Assembly (NCBI GenBank): GCA_965371945.1
Contig: CBDVAK010000081.1
Coordinates: forward strand, 1-12,297
DNA length: 12,297 nucleotides
Direction of reading: 5' to 3'
Source of the DNA: CBDVAK01 sp965371945
GTDB lineage: Bacteria > Pseudomonadota > Gammaproteobacteria > Competibacterales > JAHEDQ01
Shown here: positions 5,911-12,297 of the stretch, one piece after another
Layout of the letters: each line of letters starts with the position of its first letter
How positions within the stretch are numbered: the first letter of the stretch is position 1
Notes under the pieces: generated by a model
What the model was told of the DNA's origin: nothing
Database searches by the model: none
What the model saw: the letters and a program-made list of their open reading frames with translations, nothing else
Translations under genes and position numbers: made by a program

Positions 5911-7695
5911 ATGAGCACCTACGCCGCCCCCGTGCGCGACATGCAGTTCGTACTGACGGAGCTGGCTGACCTGGGTGCCATCAGTGGTTTGCCGGGCTAT
6001 GGGGAGGCGACTCCCGATCTGGCTGAAGCGATACTCGAAGAGGCTTCGCGGTTGGCGGGGGAGGTGTTTGCACCCCTCAACCGTATCGGGGATCTGCAGG
6101 GATCGCGGGTCGGACCCCAGGGTGTGGAGGTTGCCGATGGCTTTCGTGAAGCCTACCGGCAATTCGTCGACGGTGGCTGGGGCGGTCTGCAGTTCAGTCC
6201 GGAATACGATGGTCAGGGCCTGCCGTATCTGCTAGCCACCGCGGTGCAGGAGATGTGGTACTCGGCCAATATGGCATTCGCGCTGTGCCCGCTACTGACC
6301 CAGGGCGCCATCGATGCGATCGCTCATCATGCCAATGAGGTGCTCAAGAACAGCTATCTGCCAAAAATGGTATCGGGCCAATGGACCGGTACCATGAATC
6401 TTACCGAGCCCCAGGCGGGTTCCGATCTCTCGGCGGTGCGCTGCAGCGCGGTCCCGGAGGGTGATCATTACCGCATCCGTGGTCAGAAGATCTTTATCAC
6501 CTGGGGAGACCACGATGTTGCCGAGAACATCATCCATCTGGTATTGGCCAGAACCCCGGACGCCCCCGAAGGGATCAAGGGGATCTCACTTTTCGTGGTA
6601 CCCAAATTCCTGCTCGATGCCGAAGGCAACCCGGCCCGACGCAACGATCTGCACGCCGTGTCGGTGGAGCACAAGATGGGCATCCATGGCAGCCCGACCT
6701 GCGTGATGAGCTTTGGTGATCAGGATGGTGCGGTCGGCTATCTGGTGGGCGCGGAAAACCAGGGCCTCATGTACATGTTCACGATGATGAACAACGCTCG
6801 CCTGCTGGTCGGAGTACAGGGCCTGTCCATTTCCGAGCGCGCCTACCAGCACGCGCGTGACTATGCGCGTGAGCGCGTGCAGGGCAGCGTGCCCGGTGTG
6901 CCGGGTCGCGCCACCATCATCCACCACGCCGATGTGCGGCGCATGCTGATGACCATGAAATCCGCCATCGAGGCCATGCGGGCGGTGGCCTACACGACGT
7001 TTGCGTCGGTCGACCAGGCCTTGCGCGCGGAGGATGCGGAGATTCGGGCGCGACACCAGGCGCGGGTCGATCTGCTGACCCCCATCGTCAAGGGCTGGTC
7101 GACGGAACTGGCGCAGGAACTGACCTCGCTGGGGGTGCAGATTCACGGCGGTATGGGTTTTATCGAGGAAACCGGTGCGGCTCAGCACTTTCGTGATGCC
7201 CGCATCACCACCATCTACGAGGGTACCACCGGAATCCAGGCCATGGATCTGGTCGGGCGCAAGACCATCCGTGACAGTGGCAAGGCACAACGAGAGCTGC
7301 TGGATGACATGATGGAGACCCTGTCTCAACTGACGGCGGCCGGCAGTGGCTTCGAGACCCTGCGCGCAGCGTTGGATAGAGGTATCGATGCCCATCGGCG
7401 GGCTCTGGCATGGCTGCTGGACCACTACATGGACAATGTCAGCGTTCCCGGCAGCGTGGCGTTCGATCTGCTCATGCTGCAAGGCACCGTCTGCGGCGGC
7501 TGGCAGCTCGCCCGTGCCGCCCTGGCGGCGCGCAGGCTACTCGATGCTGCTCAGGGCGACGACGGTTTCCTGAATGCCAAGCTGATCACCGCTGAGTTCT
7601 ATGCCACCCATATGATGCCTCGTTGCCATGGCTACCTCGAGGCTGTCACCACGGGTAGCGCAGCGGTGATGGCATTGCCGGAGGAACAGTTCTAG
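5911..7695 (+). CDS. Acyl-CoA dehydrogenase, long DmdC-like type with extra C-terminal domain
   Basis: This FAD enzyme (594 residues) desaturates an acyl-CoA at the alpha-beta bond and gives its electrons to ETF. The core domains are in order: N-terminal helices, then TEPQAGSD at 165-172 (flavin-binding loop), KMGIHGSPTC in the middle beta domain, and the C-terminal helical core with IHGGMGFIEE and IYEGTTGIQ, where Glu437 is the expected catalytic base. About 130 further residues follow, as in the subfamily that includes 3-methylmercaptopropionyl-CoA dehydrogenase (DmdC) and many long acyl-CoA dehydrogenases of uncharacterised substrate. It starts 27 bp after etfA, with AGGAG 8 nt before the ATG, and is almost certainly in the etfBA transcript. 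Substrate cannot be read from sequence: a medium- or long-chain fatty acyl-CoA is the default, a sulfur-containing acyl-CoA a possibility given the neighbours. Confidence 0.92.
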   Translation: MSTYAAPVRDMQFVLTELADLGAISGLPGYGEATPDLAEAILEEASRLAGEVFAPLNRIGDLQGSRVGPQGVEVADGFREAYRQFVDGGWGGLQFSPEYDGQGLPYLLATAVQEMWYSANMAFALCPLLTQGAIDAIAHHANEVLKNSYLPKMVSGQWTGTMNLTEPQAGSDLSAVRCSAVPEGDHYRIRGQKIFITWGDHDVAENIIHLVLARTPDAPEGIKGISLFVVPKFLLDAEGNPARRNDLHAVSVEHKMGIHGSPTCVMSFGDQDGAVGYLVGAENQGLMYMFTMMNNARLLVGVQGLSISERAYQHARDYARERVQGSVPGVPGRATIIHHADVRRMLMTMKSAIEAMRAVAYTTFASVDQALRAEDAEIRARHQARVDLLTPIVKGWSTELAQELTSLGVQIHGGMGFIEETGAAQHFRDARITTIYEGTTGIQAMDLVGRKTIRDSGKAQRELLDDMMETLSQLTAAGSGFETLRAALDRGIDAHRRALAWLLDHYMDNVSVPGSVAFDLLMLQGTVCGGWQLARAALAARRLLDAAQGDDGFLNAKLITAEFYATHMMPRCHGYLEAVTTGSAAVMALPEEQF

Positions 7696-7707
7696 CCCGG
7701 CCCCCGC

Positions 7708-9336
7708 TCACATGTTGGGGTAGTTGGGGCCGCCCCCACCTTCCGGTACCACCCAGTTGATGTTCTGTTCCGGGTCCTTGATGTCGCAGGTCTTGCAGTG
7801 TACGCAGTTCTGGGGGTTGATCTGCAACTGTAGGCTGCCGTCGGCTTCTATGATCTCGTAGACGCCGGCGGGGCAATAGCGCTGTTCAGGTGCGTCGTAT
7901 AGCGCCAGATTGACGCTGATGGGTACGCTGTCGTCGAGCAAGCGCAGATGGCAGGGTTGTTGTTCTTCGTGGTTGACATTGGACAGGAATACCGAGGAAT
8001 TGCGGTCAAAGGTGAGCACGCCGTCCGGAGCGGGGTAGTCGATGGCCGGACACTCGTTGGCCTTGCGCAGTGCCTTGTGGTCCTCGTGATGATGCAGAGT
8101 CCATGGCGCCCGTCCCCGGAGCACATAAGTGTCCAGCGCCGAGTAAGCGATACCGCCCCACAATCCCCAGCGGAAGGCCGGGCGGATATTGCGAACCTCG
8201 CGGAGTTCCTGCCACACCCAGGAGTCTTTCAACAGCTCAGGGTAGCGTTCGACCTCGGTACCCGTCGCGCCGGCACGGTTCCATTCGAAAATTGCCTGCG
8301 CGGCAAGCATGCCCGACTTCATGGCGGTGTGGATGCCCTTGATACGCGGTACGTTGAGCATTCCGGCGGTGTCACCCACCAGCACGCCGCCCGGAAAGGT
8401 GAGTCGGGGCAATGACTGAAGCCCACCTTCGGAAAGTGCCCGCGCGCCGTAGGCGACGCGGCGTCCGCCCTCGAAATACCCTCTGATCGCCGGGTGTGTT
8501 TTGAAGCGTTGCATCTCGCCAAACGGATACAGGTGCGGGTTGCGGTAGTCGAGGCCGACAACGAAACCAACCGCGACCTGGTTGTTTTCCAGGTGGTAGA
8601 GGAAAGAACCACCATAGGTTTGCGTATCCAGCGGCCAGCCCACGGTGTGGATGACCAGGCCCTGCTGATGGCGCGAGGGGTCGACTTCCCACAGTTCCTT
8701 GATGCCGATCCCGTAGGTCTGCGGGTCGACCCCTTCGCGCAGTCCGAAGCGTTCGAACAGCGTCTTGGTCAGAGAGCCGCGGCAGCCTTCGCTGAATACG
8801 GTTTGCCGTGCCCGCAGTTCCACTCCCGGTTCATGGTTGGGGCCCGGAGAGCCATCCTTGTTGAGCCCCATGTCGCCGGTTGCGACTCCGCACACCGTGC
8901 CGTCGCCGTCATAGAGCACCTCCGCCGCCGCGAAGCCGGGATATACCTCCACTTCCAGCTCTTCCGCGCGCTCGGCCAACCATCTGCACAGATCGCCAAG
9001 ACTGATGACGTAGTTACCGGCATTGTCCATCTGCGGTGGCGTGGGCAGTTTTTGCGCGCGCTTTTCGGTCAGGAACAAGAAGCGGTCATCGCCGGCCTCG
9101 GTGTTGAGGGGGGCTCCCAGTTGCTGCCAGTCCGGAAACAATTCCGACAGTGCCCGGGGATCGATGACCGCGCCGGAAAGTATGTGGGCGCCGACTTCGG
9201 AACCCTTCTCGACCAGGCACACACTGAGATCGCTGCCGTGCTCGCGGGCCAGTTGTCGCAAGCGGATGGCGGTGGTCAGCCCGGCGGGTCCGGCGCCCAC
9301 GATCACCACATCGTATTCCATGCGTTCGCGTTCCAC
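7708..9336 (-). CDS. Electron transfer flavoprotein:ubiquinone oxidoreductase (ETF-QO)
   Basis: ETF-QO (542 residues from the chosen start) is a peripheral membrane flavoprotein with one 4Fe-4S cluster that moves electrons from reduced ETF to quinone. FAD-binding GAGPAG lies at about residues 14-19; NHEPGVELRARQTVFSEGCRG and the GGFxxxPRLTFPGGVLVGDTAG-like region mark the second FAD and quinone parts. The C-terminal ferredoxin-like domain has Cys488, Cys511, Cys514 and Cys517 as cluster ligands. The start is GTG at 9336-9334 (MERERMEYDVV), chosen because GAGGGG lies 7 nt before it and the family commonly begins this way; the in-frame extension to 9429 has no family likeness, and an ATG at 9321 is possible. 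It faces the acyl-CoA dehydrogenase, with 12 bp between stops, and completes the ETF pathway encoded beside it. Confidence 0.96.
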   Translation of the reverse strand: MERERMEYDVVIVGAGPAGLTTAIRLRQLAREHGSDLSVCLVEKGSEVGAHILSGAVIDPRALSELFPDWQQLGAPLNTEAGDDRFLFLTEKRAQKLPTPPQMDNAGNYVISLGDLCRWLAERAEELEVEVYPGFAAAEVLYDGDGTVCGVATGDMGLNKDGSPGPNHEPGVELRARQTVFSEGCRGSLTKTLFERFGLREGVDPQTYGIGIKELWEVDPSRHQQGLVIHTVGWPLDTQTYGGSFLYHLENNQVAVGFVVGLDYRNPHLYPFGEMQRFKTHPAIRGYFEGGRRVAYGARALSEGGLQSLPRLTFPGGVLVGDTAGMLNVPRIKGIHTAMKSGMLAAQAIFEWNRAGATGTEVERYPELLKDSWVWQELREVRNIRPAFRWGLWGGIAYSALDTYVLRGRAPWTLHHHEDHKALRKANECPAIDYPAPDGVLTFDRNSSVFLSNVNHEEQQPCHLRLLDDSVPISVNLALYDAPEQRYCPAGVYEIIEADGSLQLQINPQNCVHCKTCDIKDPEQNINWVVPEGGGGPNYPNM

Positions 9337-9343
9337 GTCTGAC

Positions 9344-9349
9344 CCCCTC
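9344..9349 (-). promoter_or_regulatory. Ribosome binding site deciding the ETF-QO start
   Basis: GAGGGG on the minus strand, 7 nt before GTG at 9336-9334. It supports this GTG over the upstream extension to 9429 and over the ATG at 9321. Confidence 0.6.
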
Positions 9350-9489
9350 GGCAAGCAGCCTGTGATGTGCCCGGTTTCCGTCCACCGCGGCAGGTGCGGC
9401 CGGTTCTGATGCTGTGATCGGGCAGGCAAAGTGTAACCGAGCAGACCAAGGGTTGCGGAAACAAATAGGAAACTTCTCAGTAGTCCGGA

Positions 9490-9508
9490 GCGTTGGCGGT
9501 CGCAACGC
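9490..9508. promoter_or_regulatory. 6-bp inverted repeat overlapping a candidate promoter
   Basis: GCGTTG at 9490-9495 and CAACGC at 9503-9508 are perfect inverted arms around 7 nt. The repeat covers the putative -35 of the prenyltransferase promoter and lies in the 213-bp divergent region shared with ETF-QO, so it could be an operator. In GC-rich DNA a 6-bp dyad can also arise by chance. Confidence 0.3.
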
Positions 9509-9523
9509 GGGTGCGGGCATAAT
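9493..9523 (+). promoter_or_regulatory. Candidate sigma70-type promoter for the prenyltransferase gene
   Basis: TTGGCG at 9493-9498 and CATAAT at 9518-9523 (5 of 6 matches to the -10 consensus) are separated by 19 nt, longer than the ideal 17. The leader to the ATG at 9550 would be about 20 nt. On the other strand, TACACT (complement of 9430-9435) is a possible -10 for ETF-QO without a clear -35. Confidence 0.35.
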
Positions 9524-9549
9524 CCAGACTTTCATCATCCGGAGCGCGA

Positions 9550-10485
9550 ATGCCACCTGCAGAACCCAGTCCCGGGAGCCATCACGCTCTGGTGCGCCAC
9601 ATCGCCGCCACCCGGCCGGCTTTCCTGCTGACCGCGCTGGTGGCGGTGACGCTTGGCGTGGCAGCAGCCGGCGCTGCCGGTCAGTCGCCACATTGGATGC
9701 TGGTGCTGGGGACGATGTTGGCGGCGCTGTCGTTGCACGCCGCAGTCAATGTACTCAATGACTACTACGATGCACTCGGCGGTGGTGACGCAATCAACAC
9801 CGAGCGGATCTACCCGTACACCGGCGGTAGCCGGGTGATCCAGAATGGTGTGTTCAGCGATCGTGCCATGGCACGCTTCGGGGTTGGTCTGTTGTTGGCA
9901 ACCACAGCGCTTGGCGTGGTGCTTTCTTGGTGGGCCGGGCCGCGGTTGTTGTGGTTGGGGCTGCTCGGAGTATTGCTGGGATGGGGGTACTCGGCGCCAC
10001 CGCTGCAACTGAATGCGCGCGGGCTGGGAGAGTTGACGGTGGCAGCCGGGTTCGGAGTGCTGATTCCGCTTGGTAGCTACTGGGTACAGAGTGGGGATAG
10101 TGGCTGGTTGGCGGTCGCTGCCGGGACCCCCTATGGGTTGATGGTTGCCAATATACTGCTCATCAACCAGTTTCCCGATGCGACTGCTGACGCCGCTTGC
10201 GGCAAACGGCATTGGGTGGTTCGCCTGGGTCGTCAACGGGCTCGCTGGGGATACCCGCTGCTGGCCGGTTTGTCGGCATTGTCGCTGCTGGGGCTGGTCA
10301 ATGCCGGGGTGTTGCCGGCAATGGCGCTGTGGGCGTTGCTGGCAACATTGCCAGCGGTGCCGGCTTCGGTGGCGCTGCTTCGCTACGCCAACACACCGGA
10401 GCGGTTGGTGACAGCGATCCGCCTGACCATTGCCGCGGCGCTATGTCAGGGTGTCATCGTGGCGCTGGCATTGTCCGGTAGTTGA
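9550..10485 (+). CDS. UbiA-family prenyltransferase, MenA-like (quinone biosynthesis)
   Basis: This integral membrane enzyme (311 residues) probably attaches a polyprenyl chain to an aromatic quinone precursor; the closest named relative I recognise is 1,4-dihydroxy-2-naphthoate prenyltransferase (MenA). The first Asp-rich motif is NDYYD (Asn70-Asp74), followed by an Asp at 80 and the RIYPYTGGSRVIQNG segment. The second is NQFPDATAD (206-214, Asp210 and Asp214), followed by GKRHWVVRLG. YSAPPLQL and GLGE near 147-161 also fit the family. Hydrophobic segments are spread along the length, about eight or nine, as expected for UbiA proteins. The ATG has GGAG about 6 nt upstream. It is divergent from ETF-QO and convergent with the next gene. 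No other quinone biosynthesis gene is visible, so the exact acceptor (naphthoate, hydroxybenzoate or other) stays open. Confidence 0.82.
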   Translation: MPPAEPSPGSHHALVRHIAATRPAFLLTALVAVTLGVAAAGAAGQSPHWMLVLGTMLAALSLHAAVNVLNDYYDALGGGDAINTERIYPYTGGSRVIQNGVFSDRAMARFGVGLLLATTALGVVLSWWAGPRLLWLGLLGVLLGWGYSAPPLQLNARGLGELTVAAGFGVLIPLGSYWVQSGDSGWLAVAAGTPYGLMVANILLINQFPDATADAACGKRHWVVRLGRQRARWGYPLLAGLSALSLLGLVNAGVLPAMALWALLATLPAVPASVALLRYANTPERLVTAIRLTIAAALCQGVIVALALSGS

Positions 10486-10544
10486 GCGCGGATGTTTGCG
10501 GCCCATCTGGCTGGGGTGGCCATAGTGGTCGTTGGTAGTCGGGC

Positions 10545-11684
10545 TCAGGCGGACGGGTCGCACTCAGGCGGGTAGCGGGTCATCTCCAGATAGCCTTGTC
10601 CGCTGTGGGAGCCGCTGACTTCCACCGCACCTTCCCAGTAGTGTACGGACAGCGCCATCTCCTGGTTGGGGATACGGGCGCGAATCTCCAGGTCCAGATC
10701 GCCCTGCGAGGATTTCAGCCGCCAGTTCACCGGATAGCGGTTGCCGCTGTCCGGGCTGCGCCAATAGCTTAGTGGTGTCGCTTGCACCTGCTCCAGATCC
10801 AGCTTCGTGTAGCTGCCGTCCGCCTGAACCAGCACCCCCTGACCCCATACCGGCTGATCGGCCGGGCACACTCGAAAACGGTAGAACATCAGGTCGCGAC
10901 CATCGTCGAGTTGTAGTGCGAACCAGTCCCAGCCGCTGGCATCGCGACTCAGGGCGCTGGTGCTCCATTCGTGATCCAGCCAGCTCCGCCCCTCGACACG
11001 GTGGTCCTGGCCGTCGATGGTGAGCGTGCCTTGGGTGGCGATGCGGGTGTAGCTGTAGTAATAGGAAGCGTTGTCTCCCCCGGCACTCTTGCGACTCAGA
11101 CCGCGGTCTCCCTGCAGCACGGGCCCGGCATCTGTATCCAGTAGCAGTTGGAATCCATCATCGTCGTCCTGTGCCGAGACCCGCAGCGGAAACAGGTCGG
11201 TGCCGGTACCTTGTAGCGACCAGTCCTCGAGCCAGACTCGAAACGGGTCGCTGCTGCTGCCGGCCAGACCGATCGCCGCACGGCTGAATCGTTCGCGTCG
11301 CAGATGGCTACCGTTACCGATATCACTGATCGCGAGGTGCCCCATGAACAGCTGACGTCCCCGCCAGTTCGAATCATCGGCCGGTTCACGCGCCGACAGT
11401 GCGATTCTGAACAGGGTCAACTGGTAGCCGAACGGGTGGCCGTCCGTGGCGGTGAGATTGCCAGTCAGATACCACCATTCGTTGCGAAAACCGGGATGGG
11501 CGCCGTGGTCACGGGGGAAATCAAACTCGCGGACCCGTTCGGCCCGCTGAAATCCTTCGGAGCTGGTGCTGCCGAGCACCGCGCTGACCGCCAGGGGCTG
11601 CTCTGTGCGGGGATCGCCGCGCTCGCAGCCGCCCAACGCCAGCAGCAGGGAAACACCAGCCAGCGCCCCGGCGAGGCGTACCAT
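10545..11684 (-). CDS. Lipocalin-like (CrtC/AttH-type) domain lipoprotein
   Basis: This 379-residue secreted lipoprotein belongs to the family often labelled carotenoid 1,2-hydratase or AttH-like. The N-terminus MVRLAGALAGVSLLLALGGC is a lipoprotein signal with lipobox LGGC and Cys20 as the lipidation site, so the protein is probably anchored in the outer or inner membrane, facing the periplasm. Family blocks: FPRDHGAHP at 56-64, EWWYLTGNL at 69-77, SWLDHEWS at 234-241, and GWDWFALQLDDGRDLMFYRFR soon after. ATG at 11684 is chosen because it gives a proper signal peptide; a TTG at 11726 would add 14 residues of no obvious use. Relatives often sit beside LolCDE/MacB-type ABC transporter genes; none is seen here. 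No carotenoid gene is nearby, so a hydratase role is unlikely. Function unknown, possibly binding of a hydrophobic ligand. Confidence 0.85.
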   Translation of the reverse strand: MVRLAGALAGVSLLLALGGCERGDPRTEQPLAVSAVLGSTSSEGFQRAERVREFDFPRDHGAHPGFRNEWWYLTGNLTATDGHPFGYQLTLFRIALSAREPADDSNWRGRQLFMGHLAISDIGNGSHLRRERFSRAAIGLAGSSSDPFRVWLEDWSLQGTGTDLFPLRVSAQDDDDGFQLLLDTDAGPVLQGDRGLSRKSAGGDNASYYYSYTRIATQGTLTIDGQDHRVEGRSWLDHEWSTSALSRDASGWDWFALQLDDGRDLMFYRFRVCPADQPVWGQGVLVQADGSYTKLDLEQVQATPLSYWRSPDSGNRYPVNWRLKSSQGDLDLEIRARIPNQEMALSVHYWEGAVEVSGSHSGQGYLEMTRYPPECDPSA

Positions 11685-11745
11685 CCGCAGTGTTTTTGAA
11701 ACCAGATCTACAACATCCAGCCTCAATGAGGGATAGCTCTTTCTC

Positions 11746-12021
11746 TTACTTGCTTTCGTTTTCCAAAGCCTTGCTGGTAATTTCCTTGTAAAGAGATACT
11801 ACCCGTGCCGCCAAAGCTTGGTATTCAGGGTGATTATTCAACGTTGGCATTGTCTTGTATGCATCAGCGAATACCTGTTCCAGGAAATCAATGTCCCGAT
11901 CCTCAAGCCGATCACCTCGATCAACCTTGTCTTTCAATTCCAGTATCCTTGGCAGCCTCTGCTTCTCCATCCTTTCCATCAAGGCCGTCAGGACTCCTGT
12001 CTCTCTTGCGGACTTCTCCAT
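11746..12021 (-). CDS. Conserved-looking small protein of unknown function, 91 residues
   Basis: I cannot assign a function. The protein is small, soluble, highly charged and probably all-helical, with a run rich in Lys, Arg, Glu and Asp from about residue 18 to 50 (QRLPRILELKDKV, then DRGDRLEDRDIDFLEQVF) and a HPEYQALAARVVSLYKEIT helix near the C-terminus. It has no cysteine, signal peptide or membrane segment. I have the impression of similar short proteins in other gammaproteobacteria, but this is memory, not a search. ATG at 12021 has a textbook AAGGAG 6 nt upstream; a GTG 10 codons earlier lacks one. Codon composition is less GC-rich than the metabolic genes to its left, with AAA/AAT/TTT-type codons and lower third-position GC. 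The lipoprotein gene follows about 60 bp downstream and may share its transcript. Confidence 0.7.
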   Translation of the reverse strand: MEKSARETGVLTALMERMEKQRLPRILELKDKVDRGDRLEDRDIDFLEQVFADAYKTMPTLNNHPEYQALAARVVSLYKEITSKALENESK

Positions 12022-12027
12022 AGCCTT

Positions 12028-12033
12028 CTCCTT
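12028..12033 (-). promoter_or_regulatory. Ribosome binding site of the 91-residue protein
   Basis: AAGGAG on the minus strand, 6 nt before ATG at 12021-12019. It is the main evidence for this start over the GTG at 12051. Confidence 0.7.
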
Positions 12034-12093
12034 GCCAGTGATAGCGGGCACACACGGAAACAGATAAAACCAATGCGTGATCAGCGCTCTGGC

Positions 12094-12297
12094 TCACCCC
12101 AGGTAACGGCTGGCCTGCTTGAAAAAATCAGGCCGTTCGGGCAGTTCACTGCGCAGCAACCGTACCGGCAAGACGATCCTGCGTTCACCACTGGCCATGA
12201 ATATCCCGATCAGCCGCAGGTCGTTTGTGTGTTCGTTCGACGATTCATCGGTCTTGATACCCATGGAATTCAAACGCAGGTGCACCTCGTCCCGGTA
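12094..12297 (-). CDS. C-terminal end of an unrecognised protein, cut by the right edge
   Basis: The minus-strand frame is open from the window edge to a TGA at 12096-12094 and gives 67 residues, ending in DFFKQASRYLG. I do not recognise the family. The stretch reads as a polar segment (about 25 residues) followed by alternating hydrophobic strands (DLRLIGIF, RRIVLPVRLL) and a short charged tail. A GTG at 12285 could start a 63-residue protein, but it has no good ribosome site within the window, and the frame stays open upstream of it, so a longer gene continuing outside is more likely. It lies 72 bp upstream of the 91-residue protein on the same strand. Confidence 0.5.
   Translation of the reverse strand, partial: YRDEVHLRLNSMGIKTDESSNEHTNDLRLIGIFMASGERRIVLPVRLLRSELPERPDFFKQASRYLG

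Noticed and set aside
6586..7482. Minus-strand open frame of 298 codons, opposite the acyl-CoA dehydrogenase
   Set aside because: The His/Gln-rich product has no family likeness, and the opposite strand carries complete dehydrogenase motifs.
8494..9342. Plus-strand open frame of 282 codons, opposite ETF-QO
   Set aside because: Antisense shadow of ETF-QO; no recognisable domain.
9337..9429. N-terminal extension of ETF-QO to an upstream start at 9429
   Set aside because: The added 31 residues do not resemble the family, and a good ribosome site supports the GTG at 9336.
10486..10544. Terminator between the convergent prenyltransferase and lipoprotein genes
   Set aside because: Only a 4-bp TGGC/GCCA pairing is visible and no T-run follows in either direction.

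Overview
The window looks like chromosomal DNA of a GC-rich, free-living Proteobacterium, most probably a marine or saline gammaproteobacterium. This rests on protein style and gene content only: there is no rRNA or marker gene. It is almost fully coding, with no tRNA, rRNA, CRISPR array, insertion sequence or phage gene that I can see.

Left block (1-3954, all minus strand). Reading in the direction of transcription, the order is a MaoC-like hot-dog hydratase, suyA, suyB, slcC and comC; the last runs off the left edge. The last four form a compact sulfolactate degradation cassette. SlcC oxidises (S)-sulfolactate to 3-sulfopyruvate, ComC reduces that to (R)-sulfolactate, and the two-subunit lyase SuyAB splits (R)-sulfolactate into pyruvate and sulfite. 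Together the two dehydrogenases act as a racemase, so both isomers can be used. Gaps inside the cassette are 2 bp, 22 bp and a 4-bp overlap, so it is very likely one transcript. No transporter, regulator or sulfite-handling gene is visible.

Middle block (3955-9549). A 236-bp divergent region separates the MaoC-like gene from etfB-etfA-acyl-CoA dehydrogenase on the plus strand. The dehydrogenase is the long (~594 residue) DmdC-like type. Facing it, with only 12 bp between stop codons, is the gene for ETF:ubiquinone oxidoreductase. Together these make a complete route for electrons from an acyl-CoA through ETF to the membrane quinone pool. A UbiA/MenA-type prenyltransferase, a family that makes quinones, starts divergently from the ETF-QO gene.

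Right block (10486-12297). On the minus strand are a CrtC/AttH-like lipocalin-domain lipoprotein, a 91-residue protein of unknown function with a clear ribosome binding site, and the C-terminal end of an unrecognised protein cut by the right edge.

Overall this is an accessory catabolic region joining organosulfonate carbon (and its sulfite) to acyl-CoA oxidation. The individual families are known. The points most worth a second look are the neighbourhood of the sulfolactate cassette with a DmdC-like dehydrogenase and a MaoC hydratase, and a cluster of GGACA/TGTCC half-sites in the divergent control region.
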